64,000 bases of DNA from Sphingomonas yantingensis (GTDB lineage Bacteria > Pseudomonadota > Alphaproteobacteria > Sphingomonadales > Sphingomonadaceae): assembly GCF_014199325.1 (NCBI RefSeq), contig NZ_JACIJJ010000004.1:1-64000 (forward strand), read 5' to 3'. Every line of letters starts with the position of its first letter. Position 1 is the first letter of the stretch. The notes under the pieces are model-generated. The model saw only the letters and a list, made by a program, of their open reading frames with translations, was not told the origin of the DNA and searched no databases. Below are positions 18,763 to 32,548 of the stretch, piece by piece. Both the position numbers and the translations under genes were made by a program.

Positions 18763-19713
18763 TCAAATACCTGCATCGGCCAACATGCGTAATTGATCGT
18801 CGTCAAGGTCGACGGTCCAGGCGCCTGTCAACTCGTCCAGTTGCTCGATGCTGGTCGCGCTGGCGATTGGCGCGGTGACGCCCGGCTGTGCGGCGAGCCA
18901 CGCCAGCGCGACCTGCGCGTGGGTGACGCCAGTCTGTCCGACGACCTCGTCCATCGCCGCCAGCACCGCCGCGCCCTTGCCCTCGAGCAGCTTGGCCATG
19001 TTTGCGCCGCGCACGCTTTTCTTGAGGTCGTCGGTCGACCGGTACTTGCCCGTCAGGAAACCGGCCGCGAGCCCGAAATAAGGCAGCACGCCGAGATTGT
19101 GGGTGATGCACAGGTCCTGCAACTCGCCCTCGAACTTGCGGCGGCTGACGAGGTTGTATTCGGGCTGGAGCGCGCGGAAATGCGGCAGGCCCTGCTCGGT
19201 CGCGAGGTCGAGCGCCGCCTTCAGCCGCATCGCGTGGAAGTTGGAGGCGGCGATGTGGCGGACCTTGCCCGCCTCGATCAGCCGCTGGAACGCGGCCAGG
19301 ACCTCGGCCTGCGGTACGCTGTCGTCGTCGCAATGCGCGTAGTACAGGTCGATCGTATCGACACCCAGCCGCTGGAGCGAAGCGTCGCAGGCGGCGGCGA
19401 TGCGATCGGGCGCGAGGCCCTTGCCGCCTTCGCCCGGCAGCATCCCGACCTTGGTAGCGATCAACACGTCGCCGCGCCGGCCCGATGCCTTCAGCCACCG
19501 GCCGATCACTGCCTCACTCTCGCCGCCCTTATGCCCCTCGACCCACGCCGAATAGACGTCGGCGGTATCGATCATTGTGCCCCCCGCGCCGACGAAGCGG
19601 TCGAGGATCGCGTGGCTCGTCGCTTCGTCCGCGGTCCAGCCGAAGACGTTGCCGCCGAGGATCATCGGCGGGGTTTCGAGGTCGGTCGCGCCGATACGGC
19701 GAAGATCGGTCAT
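18763..19713 (-). CDS. Aldo/keto reductase
   Basis: 316 residues. AKR signatures: MIDTADVYSAW (catalytic Asp and Tyr), DVLIATKVGM (Lys), IDLYYAHCDDDSVPQ (His) and AASNFHAMRLKAALD. The C-terminal QVALAWLAAQPGVTAPIASA is the NADPH-binding region. It belongs to the YajO/Tas-like group of NADPH-dependent carbonyl reductases; the substrate is unknown. It overlaps the following small lipoprotein gene's... upstream neighbour by 4 bases, so the lipoprotein at 19710-19892 is translated first in the same transcript. Confidence 0.92.
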   Translation of the reverse strand: MTDLRRIGATDLETPPMILGGNVFGWTADEATSHAILDRFVGAGGTMIDTADVYSAWVEGHKGGESEAVIGRWLKASGRRGDVLIATKVGMLPGEGGKGLAPDRIAAACDASLQRLGVDTIDLYYAHCDDDSVPQAEVLAAFQRLIEAGKVRHIAASNFHAMRLKAALDLATEQGLPHFRALQPEYNLVSRRKFEGELQDLCITHNLGVLPYFGLAAGFLTGKYRSTDDLKKSVRGANMAKLLEGKGAAVLAAMDEVVGQTGVTHAQVALAWLAAQPGVTAPIASATSIEQLDELTGAWTVDLDDDQLRMLADAGI

Positions 19714-19892
19714 TGCGTGTTCCCGGTTTCGTTGAGCGCCTCTGCCGACACCGCGTTGACGTCGAGCATCTCGGCCGCCTCGTTCAACTCGCGCGCCTCG
19801 CTCTGCGTCACGCTGCCCGGCCCCGGATCGTTGTCACCCGCCCCGCAGGCGGCGAGGCCGAGGATAGGGAGGACGGCGAGGATCGAGCGCAT
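19710..19892 (-). CDS. Small lipoprotein, unknown function
   Basis: 60 residues. A lipoprotein signal (RSILAVLPILGLAACGAG) with lipobox LAAC predicts a lipidated mature protein of about 44 residues, acidic and rich in Asn/Glu/Ala (SEARELNEAAEMLDVNAVSA). Its stop overlaps the start of the aldo/keto reductase gene by 4 bases, suggesting coupling. There is no recognisable domain. It lies just downstream of a terminator hairpin that ends the neighbouring lipoprotein transcript. Confidence 0.7.
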   Translation of the reverse strand: MRSILAVLPILGLAACGAGDNDPGPGSVTQSEARELNEAAEMLDVNAVSAEALNETGNTQ

Positions 19893-19912
19893 GAACGGGC
19901 CTTTCGGACATG

Positions 19913-19949
19913 AAAAGGGCCGCACCAGCCCTAAGGCGCGGCGCGGCCC
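19913..19949 (-). terminator. Intrinsic terminator after the Ala-rich lipoprotein gene
   Basis: On the minus strand, GGGCCGCGCC pairs with GGTGCGGCCC over 10 base pairs (one G-U) around a 13-base loop. TTTT follows directly. It lies 26 bases after the stop of the lipoprotein gene at 19975-20316 and separates it from the next minus-strand gene. Confidence 0.75.
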
Positions 19950-19974
19950 CGTCAACGGCGTCGATCGACGACGA

Positions 19975-20316
19975 TCAGCGCTGCATGTCCTTGCCGGCCG
20001 CCTCGAGGCTCTGGCCCGCTTCGCGCTTTGCGTTGTCGGCGGCGGCATCGGCCTTGGCCGCGCCGCGCTCGACCGCAGCGCCCGTGCGGTCGGCAGCGTT
20101 CTCGATCTTGTCGCCCGCGCGATCCGCGGCCTGCTCGGCTTCACCGAACGCGTCCTTCGTCGCGTCCTTCACGTCGCGCGCGGCTTCGCCCACGGTCGAA
20201 TTCACGTCGGCGGCGACGGCACCGGCGGCCTCGCCCGTCTGCTGCTGCGCGTTCTCGCTGCACGCGGCGAGCGCGAGGCCGGCAAGGGCGGGGAGGATCA
20301 GCACTGTCTTCTTCAT
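19975..20316 (-). CDS. Alanine-rich, LEA/YtxH-like lipoprotein
   Basis: 113 residues. The N-terminus KKTVLILPALAGLALAACSE has a lipobox LAAC. The mature protein is a low-complexity amphipathic helix made of Ala, Asp, Glu, Lys and Arg (ARDVKDATKDAFGEAEQAAD, RAGDKIENAADRTGAAVERG). Such stretches resemble late-embryogenesis-abundant or apolipoprotein-like proteins linked to desiccation and envelope stress, but this is composition-based. It is divergent from the SahR-like gene and ends in a clear terminator. Confidence 0.75.
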   Translation of the reverse strand: MKKTVLILPALAGLALAACSENAQQQTGEAAGAVAADVNSTVGEAARDVKDATKDAFGEAEQAADRAGDKIENAADRTGAAVERGAAKADAAADNAKREAGQSLEAAGKDMQR

Positions 20317-20415
20317 GGGACTTCCCTCTTAGGTCATGATTGCTGGCGAGCACGACGCACGATGCCGCCCGTTCGTTCCGCCCCCGTGCATTCGTACCCG
20401 GACCCATCTTCAAGA

Positions 20416-20444
20416 TTGACCCCATATAAAGATATCTTTATATG
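20416..20444 (+). promoter_or_regulatory. Promoter with palindromic operator of the methionine-cycle operon
   Basis: A perfect 22-base palindrome spans 20423-20444 with centre AAAGATATCTTT. A -35-like TTGACC is at 20416-20421 and a -10-like TATATG or TTATAT lies inside the palindrome at a 16-17 base spacing. Transcription would start near 20451, almost at the ATG (20453). The site is placed for repression by the ArsR-type protein encoded immediately downstream. Confidence 0.75.
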
Positions 20445-20452
20445 TTCATTCC

Positions 20453-21415
20453 ATGCCCGGTGCCGTCGAAATCTTTCAAGCGCTCGCCGACCCGACCCGG
20501 CTTCGGATCATCGCGCTCCTGCGCGCGATGGAGCTGTCGGTCGGCGAACTGGCGCAGGTGCTGGGCCAGAGCCAGCCGCGCGTCAGTCGGCATGTGAAGA
20601 TCCTGTGCGATGCTGGCCTCGCCCGCCGCCGCAAGGAAGGCAGCTGGGTGTTCGTCGCGATGGGGGAGGGGGCGGCAATGCCCGACCTGCTCGCCGCCGT
20701 CGATGCTGTCTGGGAAGCGTCGGGCAGCGACCATTGGGCGGTCGCCGACACCGCGCGCCTCGCCGCCGTCCGCGCTGACCGTGCGTCGGCCGCGGCGGAG
20801 TGGTTCGAGGCGAATGCCGGCTCGTGGGACGCGATCCGCAGCCTGCACGTCGCGGACAGCGAGGTCGAGGCGGCGATGGCCTCGGTCCTCGGCAGCGGCG
20901 GGATCGGCCAGCTCATCGACATTGGTACCGGCACCGGCCGGATGCTCGAACTCTTCGCGCCGCAGGCCGAGCGCGCGCTCGGCATCGACCGCTCCTCCGA
21001 AATGCTGCGGCTGGCCCGCGCGAAGCTCGCCGAACAGGGGCTCGCCCGTGCCGAGCTTCGTCAGGCGGACCTCTACGCGCTGCCGCTGGCGGATGGTGCG
21101 GCGGACGTCGCGATCCTGCACCACGTGCTCCACTTCGCGCAGCAGCCGGGGGCGGCGATCGCGGAGGCGGCGCGCGTGCTGGGGCAGGGCGGGCGGCTGC
21201 TCATCGCCGACTTCGCACCCCACGAGCGCGAGGAGCTGCGCATCCGCGACAACCACGCCCGCCTCGGCTTTTCGGACGAGCAGATGCTCGGCTGGTTCGC
21301 GGGCGCGGGCCTCGCCCCCGTCCGGACCGAGACGCTGGGCGGCGGCGAACTTACCGTGAAACTATGGCTGGCGCGCCGCACGGGCGATGCCAAATTGGAG
21401 GTCAAGGCGGCATGA
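20453..21415 (+). CDS. SahR-like ArsR-family regulator fused to a SAM-dependent methyltransferase domain
   Basis: 320 residues. The N-terminus (about 5-75) is an ArsR-type winged helix (IFQALADPTRLRIIALLRAM, QSQPRVSRHVKILCDAGLAR). From about residue 120 follows a class I methyltransferase fold with motif I LIDIGTGTGRMLELF at 154-168 and VAILHHVLHFAQQPG. This architecture fits SahR, described as an S-adenosylhomocysteine-responsive repressor of methionine-cycle genes in proteobacteria. The downstream metF and metH genes fit, and metF overlaps it by 4 bases. No SD is visible before the ATG. The methyltransferase domain may only sense ligand. Confidence 0.88.
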   Translation: MPGAVEIFQALADPTRLRIIALLRAMELSVGELAQVLGQSQPRVSRHVKILCDAGLARRRKEGSWVFVAMGEGAAMPDLLAAVDAVWEASGSDHWAVADTARLAAVRADRASAAAEWFEANAGSWDAIRSLHVADSEVEAAMASVLGSGGIGQLIDIGTGTGRMLELFAPQAERALGIDRSSEMLRLARAKLAEQGLARAELRQADLYALPLADGAADVAILHHVLHFAQQPGAAIAEAARVLGQGGRLLIADFAPHEREELRIRDNHARLGFSDEQMLGWFAGAGLAPVRTETLGGGELTVKLWLARRTGDAKLEVKAA

Positions 21416-22353
21416 CGCTTTCCGTTGGACAGCTAGAAGAGGCGCGCCGCGCGCTCGACGGCCCGCTGTTCGCCGACGTGGCCGGCGACGCCGACGTGTC
21501 GTTCGAATTCTTCCCGCCCAAGACCGAGAAGATGGAAGCGGCGATGTGGGAGGCGGTGCAGACGCTCGCGCCGCTCGGCCCGCGCTTCGTCAGCGTCACC
21601 TATGGCGCGGGCGGCACCACCCGCGACCGCACCCACGCGACCGTCGCCCGCATCGCGCGCGAGACGAGCGTGCCCGCCGCCGCGCACCTCACCTGTGTCG
21701 AGGCGAGTCGCGACGAGGTGGATGCGGTGGCGCGTGAATATTGGGCGGCGGGCGTCCGCCACATCGTCGCGCTGCGCGGCGATCCGCCGACGATGGGCGA
21801 GGCGTTCGTGCCGCACCCGCAGGGCTATGCCAGCGCCGCCGAACTGGTCGCGGGGCTGAAGCGCCTGCACCCGTTCGAGATTTCGGTCGCCGCCTATCCG
21901 GAGGCGCATCCCGAGGCGACGAGCGCGTCGGCAGATATCGACAATCTGAAGCGCAAGCTCGACGCCGGCGCTACCCGCGCGCTGACGCAGTTCTTCTTCG
22001 AGCCGGAGACCTTCTTCCGTTTCCGCGACGCGGCGGCGGCGGCGGGGATCGGGGCGGAGATCGTGCCCGGCATCCTGCCCGTCTCGAACTATGCGCAGAC
22101 GCAGAAGTTCGCCGGCATGTGCGGCGCGGCGATCCCCGACTGGATGGGCCGGCTGTTCGACGGGCTCGACGCACATCCGGCCGCGCGCCAGCTCGTCGCT
22201 GCGACGATCGCGGGCGAGCTGTGCCGCCGCCTCTATGCGGGCGGCGTGCGCCATTTCCATTTCTACACGCTCAATCGCGCCGAGCTGAGCTACGCGATCT
22301 GCCACATGCTGGGGCTGCGGCCCAAGGCACAGGCGGCGCTGGCCGCGGCGTGA
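21412..22353 (+). CDS. metF: Methylenetetrahydrofolate reductase
   Basis: 313 residues from the ATG overlapping the regulator stop (ATGA). Motifs: VSFEFFPPKTEKMEAAMWEA, FVSVTYGAGGTTRDRTHATV, AHLTCVEASRDEVD, HIVALRGDPPT and the FAD/NADH-binding ALTQFFFEPETFFRFRD. It reduces 5,10-methylene-THF to 5-methyl-THF, the methyl donor for methionine synthase encoded next. It is part of the regulator-metF-metH operon. Confidence 0.96.
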   Translation: MTLSVGQLEEARRALDGPLFADVAGDADVSFEFFPPKTEKMEAAMWEAVQTLAPLGPRFVSVTYGAGGTTRDRTHATVARIARETSVPAAAHLTCVEASRDEVDAVAREYWAAGVRHIVALRGDPPTMGEAFVPHPQGYASAAELVAGLKRLHPFEISVAAYPEAHPEATSASADIDNLKRKLDAGATRALTQFFFEPETFFRFRDAAAAAGIGAEIVPGILPVSNYAQTQKFAGMCGAAIPDWMGRLFDGLDAHPAARQLVAATIAGELCRRLYAGGVRHFHFYTLNRAELSYAICHMLGLRPKAQAALAAA

Positions 22354-22364
22354 AGGAACCGACG

Positions 22365-23414
22365 ATGACCACCGCCCGCGACCGCCTGTTCACTGAGGCC
22401 GCCAAGCGCATCCTGATGACCGACGGGGCGTTTGGGACGGAGATCCAGAACTGGAAGCTCGCCGAGGCGGACTATGCCGGCGACCTCGGCCTGTCCCACG
22501 ACCAGAAAGGCAACAACGACATCCTCGCGCTGACCAAGCCGGAGGTGCCGCGGATCATCACCGAAAGCTATCTGAAGGCGGGGTCGGACATCGTCTCGAC
22601 CAACACCTTCTCGGCCAACCGCATCAGCCAGGCCGATTACGGCGCCGAGCATCTGGTGCGCGAGATCAACGTCGCCTCCGCCCGCATCGCGCGCGAATGT
22701 GCCGATGCGTTCGAGGCCGCCGATGGCCGCCCCCGCTTCGTGGCCGGCGCGATCGGGCCGACCAACAAGACGCTGTCGCTGAGCCCGGACGTCAACGACC
22801 CCGGCTTTCGCGAGATCGACTTCGACTATCTGAAGGACGTGTACCGCGAACAGGTCGATGCGCTGGTCGAGGGCGGCTGCGACTTCATCCTGATCGAGAC
22901 GGTGTTCGACACGCTCAATGCCAAGGCGGGCGTCATGGCGGTGATCGAAGCGGGCGAGGCGCTGGGGCGCGAGGTGCCGATCATGCTGTCGATGACGCTC
23001 ACCGACCTCAGCGGCCGCAATCTGTCGGGCCATACCGTCGAGGCATTCTGGCACGCGATCCGCCACGCGCGGCCGGTGACGATCGGGCTAAACTGCTCGT
23101 TCGGGGCGGAGCAGCTTCGCCCGCACGTCGCGGTGCTGTCGAAGCTCTGCGACACGCTCGTCATGGTCTATCCCAATGCGGGGCTGCCCAACGAACTCGG
23201 CGCCTATGATGAGGCGCCGGTGACGACTGCCGGCCTCGTGCGCGACTGGGCCGAGCATGGCCAGGTGAACATCCTCGGCGGCTGCTGCGGCTCGACCCCC
23301 GCCCATATCCAGGCGATCGCCGAGGCGGTGGCCGACCTGCCCCCGCGCGCGCTGCCCGGTGTGCCGGTGCAGACGCGGCTGGCGGGGCTCGAGCCGTTCA
23401 CGATGGCGGCTTGA
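22365..23414 (+). CDS. metH: Methionine synthase, homocysteine-binding part (split MetH)
   Basis: 349 residues; the ATG at 22365 follows AAGGAAC and lies 11 bases after metF. This is the homocysteine S-methyltransferase barrel of Met[36 protein letters not shown], and the three zinc Cys at C244 ([11 protein letters not shown]) and C307/C308 ([11 protein letters not shown]). The folate, cobalamin and reactivation domains are encoded by the next gene, a division I recall as usual in sphingomonads. The two proteins must assemble to transfer methyl groups to homocysteine. Confidence 0.94.
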   Translation: MTTARDRLFTEAAKRILMTDGAFGTEIQNWKLAEADYAGDLGLSHDQKGNNDILALTKPEVPRIITESYLKAGSDIVSTNTFSANRISQADYGAEHLVREINVASARIARECADAFEAADGRPRFVAGAIGPTNKTLSLSPDVNDPGFREIDFDYLKDVYREQVDALVEGGCDFILIETVFDTLNAKAGVMAVIEAGEALGREVPIMLSMTLTDLSGRNLSGHTVEAFWHAIRHARPVTIGLNCSFGAEQLRPHVAVLSKLCDTLVMVYPNAGLPNELGAYDEAPVTTAGLVRDWAEHGQVNILGGCCGSTPAHIQAIAEAVADLPPRALPGVPVQTRLAGLEPFTMAA

Positions 23415-23482
23415 TCGCTGCCTGACCCCGAAATGAAGACTGACGGCCGGGCCAGTTCCGCCCGAACCGAACGGAAGCCTTG

Positions 23483-26077
<2,595 letters not shown>

Positions 26078-26078
26078 G

Positions 26079-28168
<2,090 letters not shown>

Positions 28169-28172
<4 letters not shown>

Positions 28173-28699
28173 TCGAAACCGTCCGACTGATCCTGCGCGA
28201 ATGGCGCGAGAGCGACGTTGAACCGTTCGCGGCGATGGGCTGCGATGCCGAGGTGATGGCGTTCATCGGCCCGCCGCTGGACGAAGCGGGCGTCCGCGCC
28301 GCGATCGAGCGGCAGCGCGGGTTTCAGGCGGCACATGGCTACTGCTTCTGGGCGATCGAACGCCGCGTTGACGGCGCGTTCCTCGGCTTTTGCGGATTGA
28401 AGCCCGGCGCGACCGGCACCCCGATCGAGGGCGAGGTCGAAATCGGCTGGCGCCTCGCCCGTCATGCCTGGGGGCAGGGCTATGCGCGTGAGGTTGCAGC
28501 AGCCTGTCTCGCCTGGGGCTGGGCGCGGGGGATGCGGCGGATCGCGGCGATCACCGTGCCCGCCAATGTCCGAAGCTGGGGGCTGATGGAACGATTGGGG
28601 ATGCGCCGGCTGGCCGATCGTGACTTCGCGCACCCAGCGCTTGCCGCTGACGACCCGCTCTCGCTGCATATCGTCTATGTCATCGACAATCCCGGCTGA
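28169..28699 (+). CDS. GNAT-family N-acetyltransferase (second of a tandem pair)
   Basis: 176 residues from a GTG overlapping the previous stop (GTGA). Same fold and motifs as its neighbour: IETVRLILREWRESDVEPFA, FCGLKPGATGTPIEGEVEIG, WRLARHAWGQGYAREVAAAC and NVRSWGLMERLGMRRL. The two genes look like an old tandem duplication, as the shared central motif is strong while the ends differ. Substrate unknown. The OpgC-like gene begins within its last codons in another frame. Confidence 0.88.
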
Positions 28700-29735
28700 G
28701 CGACCCGTGCGGGAAGCGCGCATCGATATCGTTCGAGGAAGCGCGATCCTCGTCATCCTTGTGAACCATCTGAGCCAGGTGGCTGAATTGGGAGGGCTTC
28801 GGTCGGGTCTGATCCCGACGCCGACGCGATATGGCTGGTCGACCGCGGCCGAGCTGTTCGTGATGCTGTCGGGCTATATGGTTGGGCTCGTCTATCTCCG
28901 CCGCCCGGCGCCCTCGCGTGCGATCTGGCGCCGGGCGGGGCGGCTGTGGCTCTACGATCTGGCGTTGCTCGCGCTCGTGTTGCCGCTGGTCGCGGTGATG
29001 CCGGGGGAGGAACTGGCCTTCTGGCGGCTCGATCCGTTCGCCGCCGATCCGCTCACTGCAACGCTGCGCTTTGCCGCGCTCCTGTCGGCGCCGCGGCTGC
29101 TCGACATTCTCCAGCTCTACATCGTGCTGATGCTCGCCGCGCCGATCGCGATCGCGGTGCAGCGGCGGTCGAACGCGCTGCTGATCGTCCTGTCGGTCGC
29201 CATCTATGCGGCGGCACAGCTCTGGACGATCGGGCTCGTCGCGGCGGGCGGGAGCAAGGACGGGCTGCCTGACCGGCTGGCGTGGCAGATGCTGTTCTTC
29301 GTGCCGATGGCATTGGGCGCGATGGGTGTGCACGAGCCGCTGCTCGGCGGGCTCGACCGCCATCGTTGGGTCGCTGCGCCGCTGCTCGCGCTGTTCGTCG
29401 CGGCGGCGTTCGCCAAGGGGCATGAGCCGGCGATTTTCGACCCGCGCCACGGCCTGACGCTGCTGCGCGTCGGGCATGGCGTGCTCGTCCTCCTCCTGTA
29501 CCTCGCGCTGCTGACGCTGGCTGGCGGCTGGACGCGGCGCCAGCCGCTGGCGGCGGTGGCGATGGTGGGGCGACATAGCCTTGACTGCTTTGCGGGCGGC
29601 GTGTTGCTCACCTATGGGCTCGGCACCCTGTGGCTCCGTCTCGCGAGCGGCTATGATGGCTACCTCGTTGCGGTGGCGGCGGGCATCGCCGCGACGGTCG
29701 CGCTCGCCGCGTGGCGGGACGGCCGCCGTACCTAG
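28677..29735 (+). CDS. OpgC-like acyltransferase-family membrane protein
   Basis: 352 residues if started at the ATG at 28677, which overlaps the previous gene by 23 bases; a GTG at 28707 is an alternative, and neither has a good SD. The N-terminal ARIDIVRGSAILVILVNHLS and LFVMLSGYMVGLVYLRR match OpgC proteins, integral membrane enzymes related to succinyl transfer onto periplasmic glucans. About ten hydrophobic segments follow. No other glucan gene is nearby, so the substrate is uncertain. Confidence 0.8.
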   Translation: MSSTIPAERPVREARIDIVRGSAILVILVNHLSQVAELGGLRSGLIPTPTRYGWSTAAELFVMLSGYMVGLVYLRRPAPSRAIWRRAGRLWLYDLALLALVLPLVAVMPGEELAFWRLDPFAADPLTATLRFAALLSAPRLLDILQLYIVLMLAAPIAIAVQRRSNALLIVLSVAIYAAAQLWTIGLVAAGGSKDGLPDRLAWQMLFFVPMALGAMGVHEPLLGGLDRHRWVAAPLLALFVAAAFAKGHEPAIFDPRHGLTLLRVGHGVLVLLLYLALLTLAGGWTRRQPLAAVAMVGRHSLDCFAGGVLLTYGLGTLWLRLASGYDGYLVAVAAGIAATVALAAWRDGRRT

Positions 29736-29766
29736 CTTTCGCGACCCCGCCGGCTAAGGTCGGGCG

Positions 29767-32019
29767 ATGCGTATCGAAACCGATAGCGGCGCGGGCGGCG
29801 GGGCCGTCCGCATCCGCCAGCCCCTTCGCCCCCTGTTCGTCGCCGCGATCCTGTCGGGGTCGTTCCTCCTCTTCCTCGTCCAGCCGATGGTGGCGCGGAT
29901 GGCGCTGCCGCGGCTCGGCGGCGCGCCGGCGGTCTGGAATTCGGCGATGCTCGTCTATCAGGCGCTGCTGCTCGGCGGGTACGGCTATGCGCATTGGCTC
30001 GGCCGGTTCGGGGTGCGGCGGCAGGCGGGTATCCATCTGGCACTGCTGGCAGTCGCCGCGCTGTGGTTGCCGATCGGGCTGATCGAGGGGGCGCCGGGCG
30101 TCGGCGATGCGCCGGTATTGTGGGTGCCGTGGCTGCTCTTCGCCTCGATCGGGCCGCTGTTCCTGGCGGTGTCGGCGCAGGCGCCGCTGCTCCAGCGCTG
30201 GTTCGCCGCCTCAGCGCCGGCCGCGAACCCCTATGCGCTCTATGCGGCGTCGAACATCGGCAGCTTTGCCGGCCTGATCGCCTATCCGCTGCTGGTCGAG
30301 CCCAACATGGCGCTGTCGGGGCAAAGCTGGCTCTGGACGGCGGGCTACGCGTTCGTCGCGCTACTCGTCGGTGCCTGTGCGCTCCGATTGCCACGCGGCG
30401 GGGCGGCGGCGCGGGTGCTGCCGACCAGCGTCGCGCCGACGCGTCGCCGCATCGCGCTCTGGATCGCGCTATCGCTCGTGCCGTCGGGGCTAATGCTCGC
30501 GACCTCGACGTTTCTCACGACCGACATCGTCGCGGTGCCGATGCTGTGGGTCCTCCCGCTCGGGCTCTATCTGCTCAGCTTCAGCGCCGCGTTCGCCGCG
30601 GGGCGGCGGGTGGCCGACTTCCTGACAACATTCGCGCCGGTGACGATCCTCGTCTTCGGCGGGGTGATGATCGGGGGGACGCACAGCTATCCCTATCTCA
30701 ATGCCGTGATCGCGCTCGGCCTGCTCTTCATGGCCGCGACGGCGCTCCACACGCGGCTCTATCGGCTGCGGCCCGAGCCCGATCGGTTGACGGGGTTCTA
30801 CCTCGCCATGTCGGTGGGCGGCGCGCTGGGGGGCGTGTTCGCCGCTTTGGTCGCGCCGATCGTGTTCGACTGGACGTACGAATACCCGATCCTGATCGTC
30901 GCCGCGGGCCTGCTCGTGCCGCAGGAATGGCTGCTGCCGGTCCTGCGCCGCGCGTGGGGGGAAAAGCGGTCGCTGACGTTCGCGCTCGTGACCGCGGCGG
31001 CGGGCGCGGTCATGCTGATCGGGCTCGAAAATCCCGGCGACCTGCTCGGGCCGAAGCACGAGAGCCTCGCCTTCCTCGTGCTCGCCGGCATCGGCATCGT
31101 CGCGATCGGCGCGCGCCCTGCCTATGTCGCCGTGCTTGTCGCGTCGCTCCTCCTGTTCGGCGGCTGGCGGGCGCTTCAGGTGAGCTTCCAGGGCGACGCG
31201 CGGACGCGCAGCTATTTCGGCGTCTACACGATTCGCGACTATCCCGAGACGGGGACGCGCACGCTGGCCCACGGCACCACGCTGCACGGTGTCCAGTTCG
31301 TCGACGATCAGGCAAAGGCGCGCGAGCCGACCAGCTACTACGTTCCCGGATCGGGGATCGGACAGGCGATGCAGGCGCTGCCCGCCCTCTACGGCCCCGG
31401 CGCGCGGGTCGGCGCGGTGGGACTGGGGACCGGGACGCTCGCCTGCTACGCCAAGCCGGGGCAGGACTGGCGCTTCTACGAGATCGACCCGGCGGTGGTC
31501 CGCATCGCCCGCGACAGCGGCAAGTTCGGCTATCTGAGGCGCTGCCTGCCCGATGCGAAGATCGTCGTCGGCGATGCGCGCCTGTCCATCGCTGCGCAGC
31601 CGGCAGCGAGCCTCGATCTACTCGCGCTCGATGCATTCTCATCAGACGCGGTGCCGATGCACCTGATGACGCGAGAGGCGCTGGCGACCTATGCCCGCGT
31701 GCTCGGCCCGCGCGGGCTGCTGATGGTCCACGTCTCCAACCGCTTTCTCGACCTGGAGCCCGTCGTCACCGCGACCGCGCGCGGCGGCGGCTGGCATGCG
31801 GCGGCGCTCCATTACGTGCCGGGGCTGGGTGACAATTCGGAGGCGACGCCGTCGGACTGGATCGCCCTGACCCGCGATCCCGAGGTGCTGGCGGGGCTGT
31901 TCGAGGGCGGCGGCGACTGGCAGCCGCTCCGCTTCCGCCGCGACGTGCCAGCCTGGACCGACGACTATTCGTCGATCGTGCCGGTGCTGGAGGATCCGCT
32001 GGCCGAGCTCAAGGACTGA
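29767..32019 (+). CDS. Membrane protein with spermidine-synthase-like domain
   Basis: 750 residues. The first about 470 residues contain many membrane helices (FVAAILSGSFLLFLVQPMVA, VWNSAMLVYQALLLGGYGYA). The C-terminal about 270 residues are a SpeE-like Rossmann domain: FGVYTIRDYPETGTRTLAHG, a glycine loop VGAVGLGTGTLACYAKPG and VVGDARLSIAAQPAASLDLL followed by LDAFSSDAVPMHL. Such fusions are widespread but uncharacterised; polyamine synthesis is not established for them. It ends 4 bases before the convergent Lrp gene. Confidence 0.85.
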   Translation: MRIETDSGAGGGAVRIRQPLRPLFVAAILSGSFLLFLVQPMVARMALPRLGGAPAVWNSAMLVYQALLLGGYGYAHWLGRFGVRRQAGIHLALLAVAALWLPIGLIEGAPGVGDAPVLWVPWLLFASIGPLFLAVSAQAPLLQRWFAASAPAANPYALYAASNIGSFAGLIAYPLLVEPNMALSGQSWLWTAGYAFVALLVGACALRLPRGGAAARVLPTSVAPTRRRIALWIALSLVPSGLMLATSTFLTTDIVAVPMLWVLPLGLYLLSFSAAFAAGRRVADFLTTFAPVTILVFGGVMIGGTHSYPYLNAVIALGLLFMAATALHTRLYRLRPEPDRLTGFYLAMSVGGALGGVFAALVAPIVFDWTYEYPILIVAAGLLVPQEWLLPVLRRAWGEKRSLTFALVTAAAGAVMLIGLENPGDLLGPKHESLAFLVLAGIGIVAIGARPAYVAVLVASLLLFGGWRALQVSFQGDARTRSYFGVYTIRDYPETGTRTLAHGTTLHGVQFVDDQAKAREPTSYYVPGSGIGQAMQALPALYGPGARVGAVGLGTGTLACYAKPGQDWRFYEIDPAVVRIARDSGKFGYLRRCLPDAKIVVGDARLSIAAQPAASLDLLALDAFSSDAVPMHLMTREALATYARVLGPRGLLMVHVSNRFLDLEPVVTATARGGGWHAAALHYVPGLGDNSEATPSDWIALTRDPEVLAGLFEGGGDWQPLRFRRDVPAWTDDYSSIVPVLEDPLAELKD

Positions 32020-32023
32020 AGCG

Positions 32024-32491
32024 TCAGGCCTCCGGCACCGGGATGCCGGGCAGCGCCTTTGACGTGCGGATCGTCAGCGACGTCTTGACGCTCGCCACGT
32101 TGTCCGCGGTCGTAAGCTGCGTCGTCAGCATTTCCTGAAAGCTCTTGAGGTCGGTCGCGACGATCTTGAGGATGAAGTCGATCTCGCCGTTCAGCATGTG
32201 GCATTCGCGCACTTCGGGAATGTCGGCGATGTGCCGCTCGAACGCCGCAAGGTCGCTCTCGGCCTGGCTCTTCAGGCTGACGAGCGCGAAGACGGTAATG
32301 CCATAGCCGAGCGACAGCGGATCGAGCGCCGCATGATAGCCGCGGATCGCGCCGCCCTCCTCCAGCGCGCGCACCCGGCGGAGGCAGGGCGGCGCGGTCA
32401 GCCCGACGCGTTCGGCCAGCTCGACATTGGTCATGCGGCCATCCTCTTGCAACAGCGAGAGGATCTGGCGGTCGATGCGGTCGAGACTCAT
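32024..32491 (-). CDS. Lrp/AsnC-family transcriptional regulator
   Basis: 155 residues from the ATG of MSLDRIDRQILSLLQEDGR, which has GGAG 6 bases upstream; an ATG eight codons earlier is less likely. The winged helix (NVELAERVGLTAPPCLRRVR) is followed by the RAM ligand-binding domain (IPEVRECHMLNGEIDFILKI). Lrp-type proteins control amino-acid metabolism genes and usually themselves. An ATTGC-8-GCAAT inverted repeat lies 58 bases upstream of its start. Confidence 0.93.
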   Translation of the reverse strand: MSLDRIDRQILSLLQEDGRMTNVELAERVGLTAPPCLRRVRALEEGGAIRGYHAALDPLSLGYGITVFALVSLKSQAESDLAAFERHIADIPEVRECHMLNGEIDFILKIVATDLKSFQEMLTTQLTTADNVASVKTSLTIRTSKALPGIPVPEA

Positions 32492-32548
32492 GAAGGCTCC
32501 GAAATTCTGGTACAAACAGCGCGGCGCGCGATGCCCCTTTAGAAGAAA

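Noticed and set aside
18793..20778. Long + strand open frame of 661 codons
   Set aside because: It is antisense to the aldo/keto reductase and lipoprotein genes, has low-complexity Arg/Ala-rich sequence and reflects the high GC content; the minus-strand genes have clear families.
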